A DNA stretch of 64,000 bases from an uncultured Alteromonadaceae bacterium. Its GTDB lineage: Bacteria; Pseudomonadota; Gammaproteobacteria; Enterobacterales; Alteromonadaceae. Position 1 is the first letter of the stretch. Each line of letters begins with the position of its first letter. Under the pieces are notes generated by a model, which was given only the letters and a program-made list of their open reading frames with translations, was not told the DNA's origin and did no database searches. Shown one piece after another: positions 1 through 7,392 of the stretch. Location: the NCBI GenBank assembly GCA_947494925.1, contig CANLWS010000005.1, positions 124,001 through 188,000 on the forward strand. Reading direction: 5' to 3'. A program made the translations under genes and the position numbers.

Positions 1-1
1 A

Positions 2-517
2 TTCCTGTATGAAAACGGTGAGTTCTACTTCATTGAAATGAATACTCGAATTCAGGTGGAGCATCCGGTATCAGAAATGATCACGGGCGTAGACTTAATT
101 AAGGAACAGTTGCGAATTGCCGCTGGCCAACCTCTGGCAATTGAACAAAAAGACATTCAGATCCGCGGCCATGCGATTGAGTGTCGGATCAATGCAGAAG
201 ATCCAGACACCTTCATTCCTAGTCCAGGTAAAATCAATATGTTTCATTCTCCGGGTGGCTTCGGTATCCGCTGGGAATCACATATTTATGCAGGATACAC
301 TGTTCCGCCATATTATGATTCCATGATTGGGAAATTGATTACCTATGGTGAAAACCGTGATGTGGCTATTGCCCGTATGCGTCATGCCTTGGATGAGCTG
401 GTTGTTGAAGGAATCAAAACCAATGTTCCTTTACAGCAACGCATTATGGCGGATGAAAACTTTTTTAATGGTGGAACAAATATCCACTATCTGGAAAAGA
501 AATTGGGTATGTCCTAA
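2..517 (+). CDS. accC: Biotin carboxylase subunit of acetyl-CoA carboxylase, C-terminal part
   Basis: This is the 3' end of accC; the gene starts before the window and is read in frame from base 2. The product carboxylates the biotin of AccB using ATP and bicarbonate, the first half of the committed step of fatty acid synthesis in the cytoplasm. The visible part begins inside the ATP-grasp domain with the conserved [16 protein letters not shown] stretch (the RIQVEHPV catalytic region), followed by [13 protein letters not shown] and the C-terminal biotin carboxylase domain. It ends normally in LGMS and TAA, followed after about 20 bases by a strong terminator. In many gammaproteobacteria prmA or panF-prmA follows accC; here the next gene is an unrelated convergent ABC exporter. 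Confidence 0.97.
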   Translation, partial: FLYENGEFYFIEMNTRIQVEHPVSEMITGVDLIKEQLRIAAGQPLAIEQKDIQIRGHAIECRINAEDPDTFIPSPGKINMFHSPGGFGIRWESHIYAGYTVPPYYDSMIGKLITYGENRDVAIARMRHALDELVVEGIKTNVPLQQRIMADENFFNGGTNIHYLEKKLGMS

Positions 518-535
518 GCCAAAAAGTATTGAATA

Positions 536-560
536 AGCCGCCTCATCAGGCGGCTTTTTT
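536..560 (+). terminator. Rho-independent terminator after accC
   Basis: An 8-bp perfect stem (AGCCGCCT at 536-543, AGGCGGCT at 548-555) with a CATC loop is followed by a run of T to 560. It lies just downstream of accC. It also reaches the stop codon of the convergent ABC exporter gene, so it may serve both directions, although the T-run favours the plus strand. Confidence 0.93.
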
Positions 561-2289
561 ATGCAACCTGTTCCGAAACTTCTGCGAGTAGTTGCTGTTC
601 GACCAGCTCCCGATAGTGCTCGCATCGCTCCAGCAAATCATTGTGACAGCCTATATCAACCACCTTACCTTTTTCCAACACTACAATCTGATGTGCATGG
701 ATAACAGTATTTAATCGGTGTGCAGCAACCAAGCAGGTCCGCTTAGTTTGCAGTTTTGCAAGCGCATTATTGACCGCTTTTTCCGTGTTGGCGTCCAACG
801 CAGAAGTGGCTTCATCCAGTATTAACAGTTTAGGATCACGCAGAATCGCACAGGCAATGGATAGTCTTTGCTTCTGACCTCCGGAAATATTTGTCCCCTG
901 TTCTTCTATCATGGTGTCCAGACCGTCCTGGGTTTCCAGATATGCCCAAAGTTGCGCATCCTCCAACGCCGCAATTAGTTCTTTGTCTTCGGGCTTATTT
1001 TCCATACCAAAACAGAGGTTGAATCGAACCGTTCCAGCCAGCACCGGAGCATTTTGTGCCACGGTGGCAATTTGTTGTCGCCACTCAGACAACGCTATCG
1101 CTTCTATGGGTGTTTCTGCGATTGAAATGCCACTGCTCGGGTAAAAACGGTTTAACAAACTAAATAAGGTGGACTTTCCTGCCCCGGAGCGTCCGACAAC
1201 GGCAGTCATGCTATTGACAGGCAATTCCAGCTTGTCTATCTGCAATGCAATCTGTTCTTCCTCCGGGTAGTGAAAACAGAGATTGTTAATGTGAACAGCT
1301 TGATTACTCAATGATTGTTGCATCCCAGATTTGCTTTCAATATCGAGATTTTCAATTTCACTTAGGCGCTCAGCTGCACCTGTTGCTTTGTTGAGTTCGG
1401 CCACAAAGGCACTCAACCCGGCTAACGGCATTACGATATTAAAAAGATACAAAATGAATGCCACCAGCGCACCCATAGTAATGGCACCGTCAGACACTCT
1501 GGCTGCACCAACCACCAGAATACTGACCATGGCGACGCTCACAGCGAGGCTGACAATAGGTCCAAAAAAGGAAAATATTTTGGTTTCGGTCAAGCTCTTA
1601 GCATAGAGGTTGTTGATGTCACTCTCAGCCATTTTTATCGCCTGCTCCTCTGCGCCAGCACTTTTTAACAATCGAATATTGCCAAACAGTTCCGAAAGCC
1701 GGGCGATAAAATTAGCCTCTCCTTCCTGTAATTGACTAGACAATTTGGTTAGCCCACCTGCAAGGGGTAAAATGCACAAAAATGATCCCATTACACAGCC
1801 AAACAACACCACTGTCAGCACAGCGTCAATGAACCACAATATCACCAGACTCGCCACCAAAGTTGTTACACCGCTGACAAACACCAGAACCTGTTGTGAT
1901 ACCAGACCCGAAATCACATTGGTATCATTAACTAATCTTCCTGCAGGTTCAGCCGCTCGTGTTCTGTCGAACTCAGATACCGGTAAGTGGATTAACTTTT
2001 CATGCAACCTGGTACGCGTATTGTGTACAAAACGTAACCCCGATTTACCTAAAACATAGCTGGCCCCACCCTGCGCGATTGACCCAAGAGTCAGAATTAT
2101 TATCAGTGCCCAAACCCAACTCCAGACGATGCCATCCTGCGCAAACTGATCAACTAATTGTTGTGTAAAATAGGGAAAAGCGACTGCCGACGCAGACTCA
2201 AGTAACACCAGAACAATCCCCAGTAACAGCAGGCCGTGACTCAACTGACTGCGTTGCAACAACGCCCATAATTGCTTATATCCGTTCAT
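559..2289 (-). CDS. ABC exporter, fused permease and ATPase (MsbA/multidrug type)
   Basis: A 576-residue half-transporter of the ABC exporter family, probably a homodimer in the inner membrane that moves a lipid or drug outward. The N-terminal half carries about six hydrophobic segments. The C-terminal half is the ATPase, with Walker A GRSGAGKST, signature ISGGQKQR, Walker B LLILDEATSALD and the H-loop AAHRLNT. The start was placed at 2289 because a TGGAGG ribosome site lies about six bases upstream; an in-frame GTG-type extension to 2358 would add 23 unsupported residues. It is divergent from a TetR gene, and operator-like palindromes lie in the shared promoter region, so TetR control of this exporter is likely (inference). 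The substrate cannot be told from sequence. Confidence 0.92.
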   Translation of the reverse strand: MNGYKQLWALLQRSQLSHGLLLLGIVLVLLESASAVAFPYFTQQLVDQFAQDGIVWSWVWALIIILTLGSIAQGGASYVLGKSGLRFVHNTRTRLHEKLIHLPVSEFDRTRAAEPAGRLVNDTNVISGLVSQQVLVFVSGVTTLVASLVILWFIDAVLTVVLFGCVMGSFLCILPLAGGLTKLSSQLQEGEANFIARLSELFGNIRLLKSAGAEEQAIKMAESDINNLYAKSLTETKIFSFFGPIVSLAVSVAMVSILVVGAARVSDGAITMGALVAFILYLFNIVMPLAGLSAFVAELNKATGAAERLSEIENLDIESKSGMQQSLSNQAVHINNLCFHYPEEEQIALQIDKLELPVNSMTAVVGRSGAGKSTLFSLLNRFYPSSGISIAETPIEAIALSEWRQQIATVAQNAPVLAGTVRFNLCFGMENKPEDKELIAALEDAQLWAYLETQDGLDTMIEEQGTNISGGQKQRLSIACAILRDPKLLILDEATSALDANTEKAVNNALAKLQTKRTCLVAAHRLNTVIHAHQIVVLEKGKVVDIGCHNDLLERCEHYRELVEQQLLAEVSEQVA

Positions 2290-2302
2290 ATCAACCTCCA
2301 AC

Positions 2303-2386
2303 AATGACCACACGGTCATTCGTAATGACCAAATATAATTTATAGTCACCTGAAACACAAGTTTTGTGACTGACTGGTCAGTCAGT
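2303..2386. promoter_or_regulatory. Divergent promoter region with TetR-type operator palindromes
   Basis: Two kinds of palindrome lie between the divergent ABC exporter and TetR genes. One is ACTGACTG (2369-2376), GT, CAGTCAGT (2379-2386), a perfect 8-bp inverted repeat of the kind bound by TetR/AcrR repressors. The other is a set of three alternating 7-mers: AATGACC (2303-2309), GGTCATT (2314-2320) and AATGACC (2324-2330), spaced by 4 and 3 bases. The second set lies directly before the exporter start, the first 34 bases before the regulator start. This suggests autoregulation plus exporter control; binding is inferred. Confidence 0.7.
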
Positions 2387-2419
2387 TATACTCGCGTCTG
2401 GTGGAATGTAAGGCAAAAT

Positions 2420-3313
2420 ATGTCTAAAAAATCTGAAAAAATTCTGGATGTTGCGAGTCAGCTTTTTTTTGAACAGGGCTATCGTGGTACCAATATGCAA
2501 TCTATTGCAGATTCCTGTTCAATCTCCAAAGGTGCAATCTATCTTCACTTCAAGAGTAAAGAACAAATCCTGATTGCCCTGCTAAAAAGAATGGATGATC
2601 AACTGTTCGCCAAACTAGAAAGCATAGAATCTGATCCCACACTATCAGCGCGTGAGCGTTTTAAAGCACAAATAAAATGTCAGATAAATCTGAGCACTGA
2701 ACAAAAACAACTGAGCGACTTGTTTATTCAGGACGCCATGGCATTCACGGAAGAAGTGCTTGAATTCGCTGGTGAAACAAGACATCGGTGGCAACTGGTG
2801 CAAAAACGGGCGGTGACAGAATATTTCGGTGACAAAATACTGCCATGGCAAGTCGATGTATCACTAATTGTCAGTGGAATATTAAACGAATATGCTTCCT
2901 ATTGGCTGTTAGAGAATGTGGAGCTGCCTATCGACCCCATGATCGAGATGGTTGTATTCTCTTGTGAGCACATCGTACAGGGATTAGTAAAACATAAACC
3001 CCGTCCAGTCCTGAACGAAGATATGATGCCCAACACGCAGTCACTTGAAGAAGACGCCACCATAAGACGGCGAGCCAAGTTACAACAGCTGATTAAAGAA
3101 CTGGAATCACTTGTTGGGCCAATTAAAGGCCAGATAGATGAAGTTGAATGGCAAACCCTATCAAAAACCACCGAGTTGCTACTTGATTTAATTCAACAGG
3201 AACAACCTGATTTAGTTGTTCTACGTGCACTTCTGGCCAGTCTAAGAGAACACCCAAGCCTGTTCGATACACGCCGGGAGCTAGCCAAATTGTTTGACGT
3301 TAAATTAGTGTGA
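2420..3313 (+). CDS. TetR/AcrR-family regulator with long C-terminal extension
   Basis: The N-terminal 50 or so residues form a TetR DNA-binding domain: SEKILDVASQLFFEQGYRG followed by the turn-and-recognition part SISKGAIYLHFKSKEQ. The protein has 297 residues, against about 190-220 for usual TetR proteins. After a normal-looking ligand domain come about 95 extra residues from near HKPRPVL to the end, rich in charged and leucine-type residues (KLQQLIKELESL) and likely helical. The start at 2420 is ATG and matches the family start; an upstream GTG at 2366 lies inside the operator palindrome and was rejected. The gene is divergent from the ABC exporter and ends 7 bases before the AlkC-type gene, so the two probably share a transcript. 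Ligand unknown. Confidence 0.9.
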   Translation: MSKKSEKILDVASQLFFEQGYRGTNMQSIADSCSISKGAIYLHFKSKEQILIALLKRMDDQLFAKLESIESDPTLSARERFKAQIKCQINLSTEQKQLSDLFIQDAMAFTEEVLEFAGETRHRWQLVQKRAVTEYFGDKILPWQVDVSLIVSGILNEYASYWLLENVELPIDPMIEMVVFSCEHIVQGLVKHKPRPVLNEDMMPNTQSLEEDATIRRRAKLQQLIKELESLVGPIKGQIDEVEWQTLSKTTELLLDLIQQEQPDLVVLRALLASLREHPSLFDTRRELAKLFDVKLV

Positions 3314-3320
3314 GGAAGAG

Positions 3321-4445
3321 ATGGCTGAAGCATTAAAAGATCAATTTGGCGAAGACATTCCGCAAAAAATAGCTATGATGTTAGTCTCTGCTTTTCCGGA
3401 ATTTGATTCCGATGCCTTTATCCAGGCCTGTCTGTGTGGTTATAACGAATTAGAATTAACCGCCAGAGCGAGGCACATATGCGAGCAAATGGGAAAGTAT
3501 CTGCCTGAGGATTTTTCAGCCAGCAGTAGTATTCTAATCCGGTCGCTCGACTCCCCATTAAACAGTACCAAAGAATTTGGGATGGGACCTTTTCTCTATC
3601 TCCCACACGTTTTTTATGCCGCAGAATATGGACTTAAGCACTTTGAAGATGCCATGGAATTGCAATACCAGCTCACCCAGCGGTTTACTGCAGAATTCAG
3701 TATTCGAGCTTTTATTCAGGCTTATCCACAGCAGACACTAGAACGCCTGCATCAATGGTGCTCAGATCCCAGCCCTCATGTAAGAAGGCTGGTGTCAGAA
3801 GGTACAAGGCCACGATTACCCTGGGCGGGGCGTCTACCTGAATTCCAGAAAGACCCGACAGCGGTTTTCGAGCTATTGGAAAAGCTTAAAGATGATGACA
3901 GTCTGTACGTCAGACGTTCAGTCGCCAACAATCTCAATGATATTTATAAAGACAACCCGGCTCTCGTAAACAAAGTCGCTGAAAAATGGCTGAAAACCGC
4001 TGACAAAAATCGCCTCTGGGTGGTCACGCATGCTTTACGCAGTGCAGTCAAAGCAGGAGATAAACAGTCGTTGGCGGTGCTGGGATACGGTCCGCCGGAA
4101 CTTATTGAAATTGAGGACACAACCATCCATCCTCAATCACCGGAAATTGGCCAAACAGTAGCTATAAGTTGTGTTCTCAAAAACGAATTTAAACTTCCTC
4201 AATCGTTAATGGTCGATGCCAAAGTATATTTTATAAAAGCAAATGGCCAGCCAAGTGCCAAAGTGTTCAAACTGAAACAAGTCAGGCTCAAACCTGGTCA
4301 ACAGGTTGAAGTGAACAAGAAAATTGCTTTGAAACAGCTGACCACCCGCACTCACTATCCGGGTAAACATCAGGTTTCAGTACTGTTAAACGGAAATGAA
4401 ATATGCTTGGGTAGCTTCAATCTGCTCCCAGCAAAAATGATCTAA
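3321..4445 (+). CDS. AlkC-type DNA alkylation repair glycosylase with C-terminal Ig-like domain
   Basis: A 374-residue protein of the AlkC/AlkD HEAT-repeat DNA glycosylase group, which removes alkylated bases such as 3-methyladenine without flipping the base. Residues about 1-250 are helical repeats and contain the typical HVRRLVSEGTRPRLPWA and YVRRSVANNLNDI stretches. The last 110 or so residues (from about HPQSPEIGQTVAIS) look like a beta-sandwich, as in the AlkC subgroup that carries an Ig-like domain. A GAGGAAGAG ribosome site precedes ATG. The gene follows the TetR gene by 7 bases, which is an unusual partner for an alkylation repair enzyme and suggests it may be induced by the same signal as the exporter (inference). 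Confidence 0.88.
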   Translation: MAEALKDQFGEDIPQKIAMMLVSAFPEFDSDAFIQACLCGYNELELTARARHICEQMGKYLPEDFSASSSILIRSLDSPLNSTKEFGMGPFLYLPHVFYAAEYGLKHFEDAMELQYQLTQRFTAEFSIRAFIQAYPQQTLERLHQWCSDPSPHVRRLVSEGTRPRLPWAGRLPEFQKDPTAVFELLEKLKDDDSLYVRRSVANNLNDIYKDNPALVNKVAEKWLKTADKNRLWVVTHALRSAVKAGDKQSLAVLGYGPPELIEIEDTTIHPQSPEIGQTVAISCVLKNEFKLPQSLMVDAKVYFIKANGQPSAKVFKLKQVRLKPGQQVEVNKKIALKQLTTRTHYPGKHQVSVLLNGNEICLGSFNLLPAKMI

Positions 4446-4455
4446 ATTGGTAAAA

Positions 4456-5334
4456 ATGAATACTAATTGTCAAACAGCAAAAGTAGCAAATCACATGAAA
4501 ACCGTTCTCATGCTAATCATGGGTATCGCGAGTACACAACTCGTCGCTCAGGAAAAAGAACAAAAGCCTCTCTGGGAACTGGGCGTATTTGGAGCCGGGT
4601 TTCAGACACCAGAATACCCGGCTTCAGATCAGAATCAAACCAATGTCATTGGCGCCCCTTTTTTCATCTATCGAGGAGAAGTCTTCAGGCTAGGTGACGG
4701 ATCTGCTGCAAGAGCCGTGGCGTTGGAGAAAGACTGGATTGAATTAGACTTATCCCTTGATGCGGCCTTCAATGCGGACTCAGACGAGAATGATGCTCGC
4801 CAAGGCATGCCGGACCTGGACTACTTATTCGAGTTGGGTCCACAATTAAAGCTGCGCCTGTCACAATATGATTTTGGACGCTTTGGAAAAGCAAAGCTCT
4901 CACTGGATATTCAAGCGCGGGCTGCGTTTTCCACTGATCTTTCAAACTTCGATCACCGTGGTTATGTATTTCATCCCGAATTAAATTATCAGCATCAAGG
5001 CCTGTTTACTGAAAAAACAAGTCTGAACCTTAGCATTGCGCCAATTTGGGCGACCGAAAAGCTGCACGACTACTTTTACCAGGTTGACCCTAGCTTTGCG
5101 ACACAATCCCGCGACGAGTTTGAAGCCGAAGGTGGCTACCTGGGTACAGAGCTCAGTTTGGGTTTGTCACATATGATGACAGATGACCTTCGGGTTTTTC
5201 TGTTCGGGCAAATTAATCTGCATGCTGGAGCAGAAAATGAGAACAGCCCCCTGTTTAAAGACAAAACGACTTATGCTTTTGGTATTGGTTTAAGTTGGCG
5301 ATTGTACCAAAGTGACGAGAAAGTGCGGCGCTAA
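4456..5334 (+). CDS. MipA/OmpV-family outer-membrane protein
   Basis: An exported beta-barrel protein of the MipA/OmpV family. An N-terminal signal sequence (MKTVLMLIMGIAST, cleaved probably after QLVA) is followed by GVFGAGFQTPEYPASDQNQ, close to the family's opening strand, and the protein ends in the barrel-type strand TTYAFGIGLSWRLYQSD with a short charged tail. MipA was first described as a scaffold for murein enzymes; OmpV as an outer-membrane protein; the exact role here is unknown. The start is uncertain: ATG 4456 (293 residues) or ATG 4495, which gives a more typical signal peptide; neither has a clear ribosome site. It follows the AlkC gene by about 10 bases and may be read with it. 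Confidence 0.85.
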   Translation: MNTNCQTAKVANHMKTVLMLIMGIASTQLVAQEKEQKPLWELGVFGAGFQTPEYPASDQNQTNVIGAPFFIYRGEVFRLGDGSAARAVALEKDWIELDLSLDAAFNADSDENDARQGMPDLDYLFELGPQLKLRLSQYDFGRFGKAKLSLDIQARAAFSTDLSNFDHRGYVFHPELNYQHQGLFTEKTSLNLSIAPIWATEKLHDYFYQVDPSFATQSRDEFEAEGGYLGTELSLGLSHMMTDDLRVFLFGQINLHAGAENENSPLFKDKTTYAFGIGLSWRLYQSDEKVRR

Positions 5335-5474
5335 TCTCCACAACAAATTAAAATCACCGATAACCCGTGTTTAACGCAAGCTGTTGCGCCAGATCAACAC
5401 CCGTGTTCCCTGTCTGATTTACGATCCTGATATTCCCTTTAATCAAGATTATTTAACTTAAGACAGAGAGTATT

Positions 5475-6131
5475 ATGAAAACAACAATGATCAAAACAGC
5501 CTTAACAATTGCTGCACTTGGCCTCACTTCGCAGGCGTTTGCTTATGAAACAGGAGATTGGATCGTAAGAGTTGGCGCAACTAATGTTGCACCGGACGAC
5601 TCCAGCGGCAACGTTTTTGTGGGCGGAAACGACCTTGGGATAGGGGTGAATGTTGACAGTAATACACAGCTGGGTCTGAATTTCGCTTACTTTGTAACAC
5701 CTAAATGGAATGTTGAGCTGTTGGCAGCGACGCCCTTCAGCCATGACATTGGGCTAAACACAGTAGGTGCGTTGGGCAGCACTAAACATTTGCCACCTTC
5801 CCTAACCGCTAATTATTACTTAGCTGATTCGGATGCCAAGTTCCAACCTTATGTAGGTGCGGGTCTAAACTACACCATCTTCTTTGACGAGGATTTTACC
5901 GGCGCCAATGATTCTGCAGGTTTTAAGGATCTAGATCTCGACGCTTCATTCGGTATTACAGCTCAGGCGGGCTTTGACTATATGATCGACTCAAAATGGC
6001 ACGTCAATGCATCTGTACGTTGGATAGACATTGATACTGATGCAACATTTACCCTAAATGGCGCACCAGGCAGCGTCGACGTAGAAATTGACCCATTCGT
6101 TTACACCTTGTCAGTGGGTTATAAGTTTTAA
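5475..6131 (+). CDS. ompW: OmpW-family outer-membrane protein
   Basis: A 218-residue OmpW-type eight-stranded beta-barrel. The signal peptide MKTTMIKTALTIAALGLTSQAFA is followed by GDWIVRVGATNVAPDDSSG, the usual OmpW opening, then WNVELLAATPFSHDI and the tail FVYTLSVGYKF ending in aromatic F, as needed for barrel assembly. OmpW proteins form a small hydrophobic channel and respond to stress and salinity. A GAGAG ribosome site lies upstream of the ATG. The 140-base gap before it contains its own promoter space, and a hairpin terminator follows, so it is probably a single-gene unit. Confidence 0.93.
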   Translation: MKTTMIKTALTIAALGLTSQAFAYETGDWIVRVGATNVAPDDSSGNVFVGGNDLGIGVNVDSNTQLGLNFAYFVTPKWNVELLAATPFSHDIGLNTVGALGSTKHLPPSLTANYYLADSDAKFQPYVGAGLNYTIFFDEDFTGANDSAGFKDLDLDASFGITAQAGFDYMIDSKWHVNASVRWIDIDTDATFTLNGAPGSVDVEIDPFVYTLSVGYKF

Positions 6132-6149
6132 GACAATTAACGAAAATAC

Positions 6150-6176
6150 AAGCCAGTGAAATTCGCTGGCTTTTTC
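6150..6176 (+). terminator. Terminator after ompW
   Basis: Stem AAGCCAG (6150-6156) with CTGGCTT (6166-6172), a 9-base loop and a following T-run to 6175, about 19 bases after the ompW stop. Confidence 0.85.
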
Positions 6177-6271
6177 TTGTTAAAGAACCAGAGAATTCAC
6201 TGCATGCTTTATTCTATCTCGATTGGATACGAATCCCAGCTAGCAATATAGTCTGCCTAGCTAAATTAAAC

Positions 6272-6922
6272 CTATTCATCCATAACCCGCTGTATTAGTT
6301 CGCGATCTCTAACTGCTTCGTAGGCTTCCTGAGAAATCTGCCCTTGCTCAACCATGGATTTCAATTTAGCCAGTTTTTTATCGATACCCTCTTTACTGCC
6401 TGGTGCTTCAACCTCCTCAACATAATGCCTGTTGGCACCACTGGAGATTGGATTATTGTCTTTTAGTCCATAGCTGGCCAACTCATAGTTTATTTCGTGA
6501 TTCAGATTACGTATTTTTCTGAACATTAGTTCAACAGCCAGCAGCCCGAAAAGTGCAAGTAATGCCCATGATGTGGTGGATACTGCATAAACCTGGTAAA
6601 CAATGGCTAAATTTGCCGACTGAATTAGGCCAAATAGCAACATCAACATTTTAGATTGATACTTTCGAGAATCTTCCTGTTCCCCGCTAATATCTTTGTT
6701 TTCCATCACCCAGCCGAGCCTGTCAACATCGCCGGCCACATATCGAAATAGCTGTGCCAAAGCAATTAGAAAGAATGTCAGCAAGGAGGCTTTAAGCCCA
6801 ACATAGGTGATCACCATGCCAAGTAAAAATACATAGATGCCACCAATGCCGATAAAAATGGTGCCTTTCCAGAGCTTACGCAGTTTAAGCGCAATGTCCG
6901 ATACTGATTGTTCTTTGGCCAT
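6272..6922 (-). CDS. Uncharacterised four-helix membrane protein with SHOCT-like tail
   Basis: A 216-residue protein that I do not recognise as a named gene. It has two hydrophobic helices near residues 20-60 (TIFIGIGGIYVFLLGM and a second one), another pair near 90-135, and a charged C-terminus with KLAKLKSMVEQGQISQEAYEAV, which resembles the short SHOCT motif found at the ends of many bacterial membrane and stress proteins. An AAGGA ribosome site lies about 9 bases before ATG. It stands alone on the minus strand between ompW and yheV. Function unknown. Confidence 0.75.
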   Translation of the reverse strand: MAKEQSVSDIALKLRKLWKGTIFIGIGGIYVFLLGMVITYVGLKASLLTFFLIALAQLFRYVAGDVDRLGWVMENKDISGEQEDSRKYQSKMLMLLFGLIQSANLAIVYQVYAVSTTSWALLALFGLLAVELMFRKIRNLNHEINYELASYGLKDNNPISSGANRHYVEEVEAPGSKEGIDKKLAKLKSMVEQGQISQEAYEAVRDRELIQRVMDE

Positions 6923-7102
6923 TAAGATTCATCCTTGTAAGTAAGCTTTGTCGTCAGATTAGCCTGCAGATAGCAATAAGGCTAGTGTTCTTCAAGCCGC
7001 AATACGAACTGAAAACGAGGTAAACTAGATTGTCGATACCTTTACTTTGCACAACAAATATATCGATCAGTCAGGCTGTCGAGCTACAATTTCATTTTTC
7101 TA

Positions 7103-7306
7103 TCAGGGTTTGAATACCCCGATGACACTTTCGTTCTGGCGTTTCTGCTCAGTCACTTTTTGATCAGTTTGGGCTTCACTGTAGCCACAACTAACACACT
7201 CAAGTTTTTCAACGTTGTTCTCAAAGTACAACATGATGGTATCGAAGGCTTTGCACTCGGGACAGGTAGCGCCAGCAACAAAACGCTTTTTAAGTTTCTT
7301 GGTCAT
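7103..7306 (-). CDS. yheV: YheV-family zinc-ribbon protein
   Basis: A 67-residue protein matching YheV: KKRFVAGATCPECKAFDT, then LECVSCGYSE, then the ending ESVIGVFKP. The four cysteines (CPEC and CVSC) form a zinc ribbon. Function unknown; in E. coli it lies beside the kefB-yheS region, and here too it sits next to yheS, divergently transcribed. Length and both motifs fit the family. Confidence 0.93.
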   Translation of the reverse strand: MTKKLKKRFVAGATCPECKAFDTIMLYFENNVEKLECVSCGYSEAQTDQKVTEQKRQNESVIGVFKP

Positions 7307-7337
7307 AGGTGGAATAGGTATTACTTATTTTGTAAGT

Positions 7338-7346
7338 TGTTATAAT
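7338..7346 (+). promoter_or_regulatory. Extended -10 promoter element for yheS
   Basis: TGTTATAAT is a perfect extended -10 element (TG, one base, TATAAT at 7341-7346), 47 bases before the yheS ATG. No good -35 is seen, which is usual for extended -10 promoters. Function is inferred. Confidence 0.65.
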
Positions 7347-7392
7347 ACGCCGATTCTAGCACTTTCGATTAGTAAACGAGCCTTCTTTTTTC

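Noticed and set aside
2366-2419. GTG-initiated N-terminal extension of the TetR gene
   Set aside because: It runs through the operator palindrome and lacks a ribosome site; ATG 2420 matches the family start.
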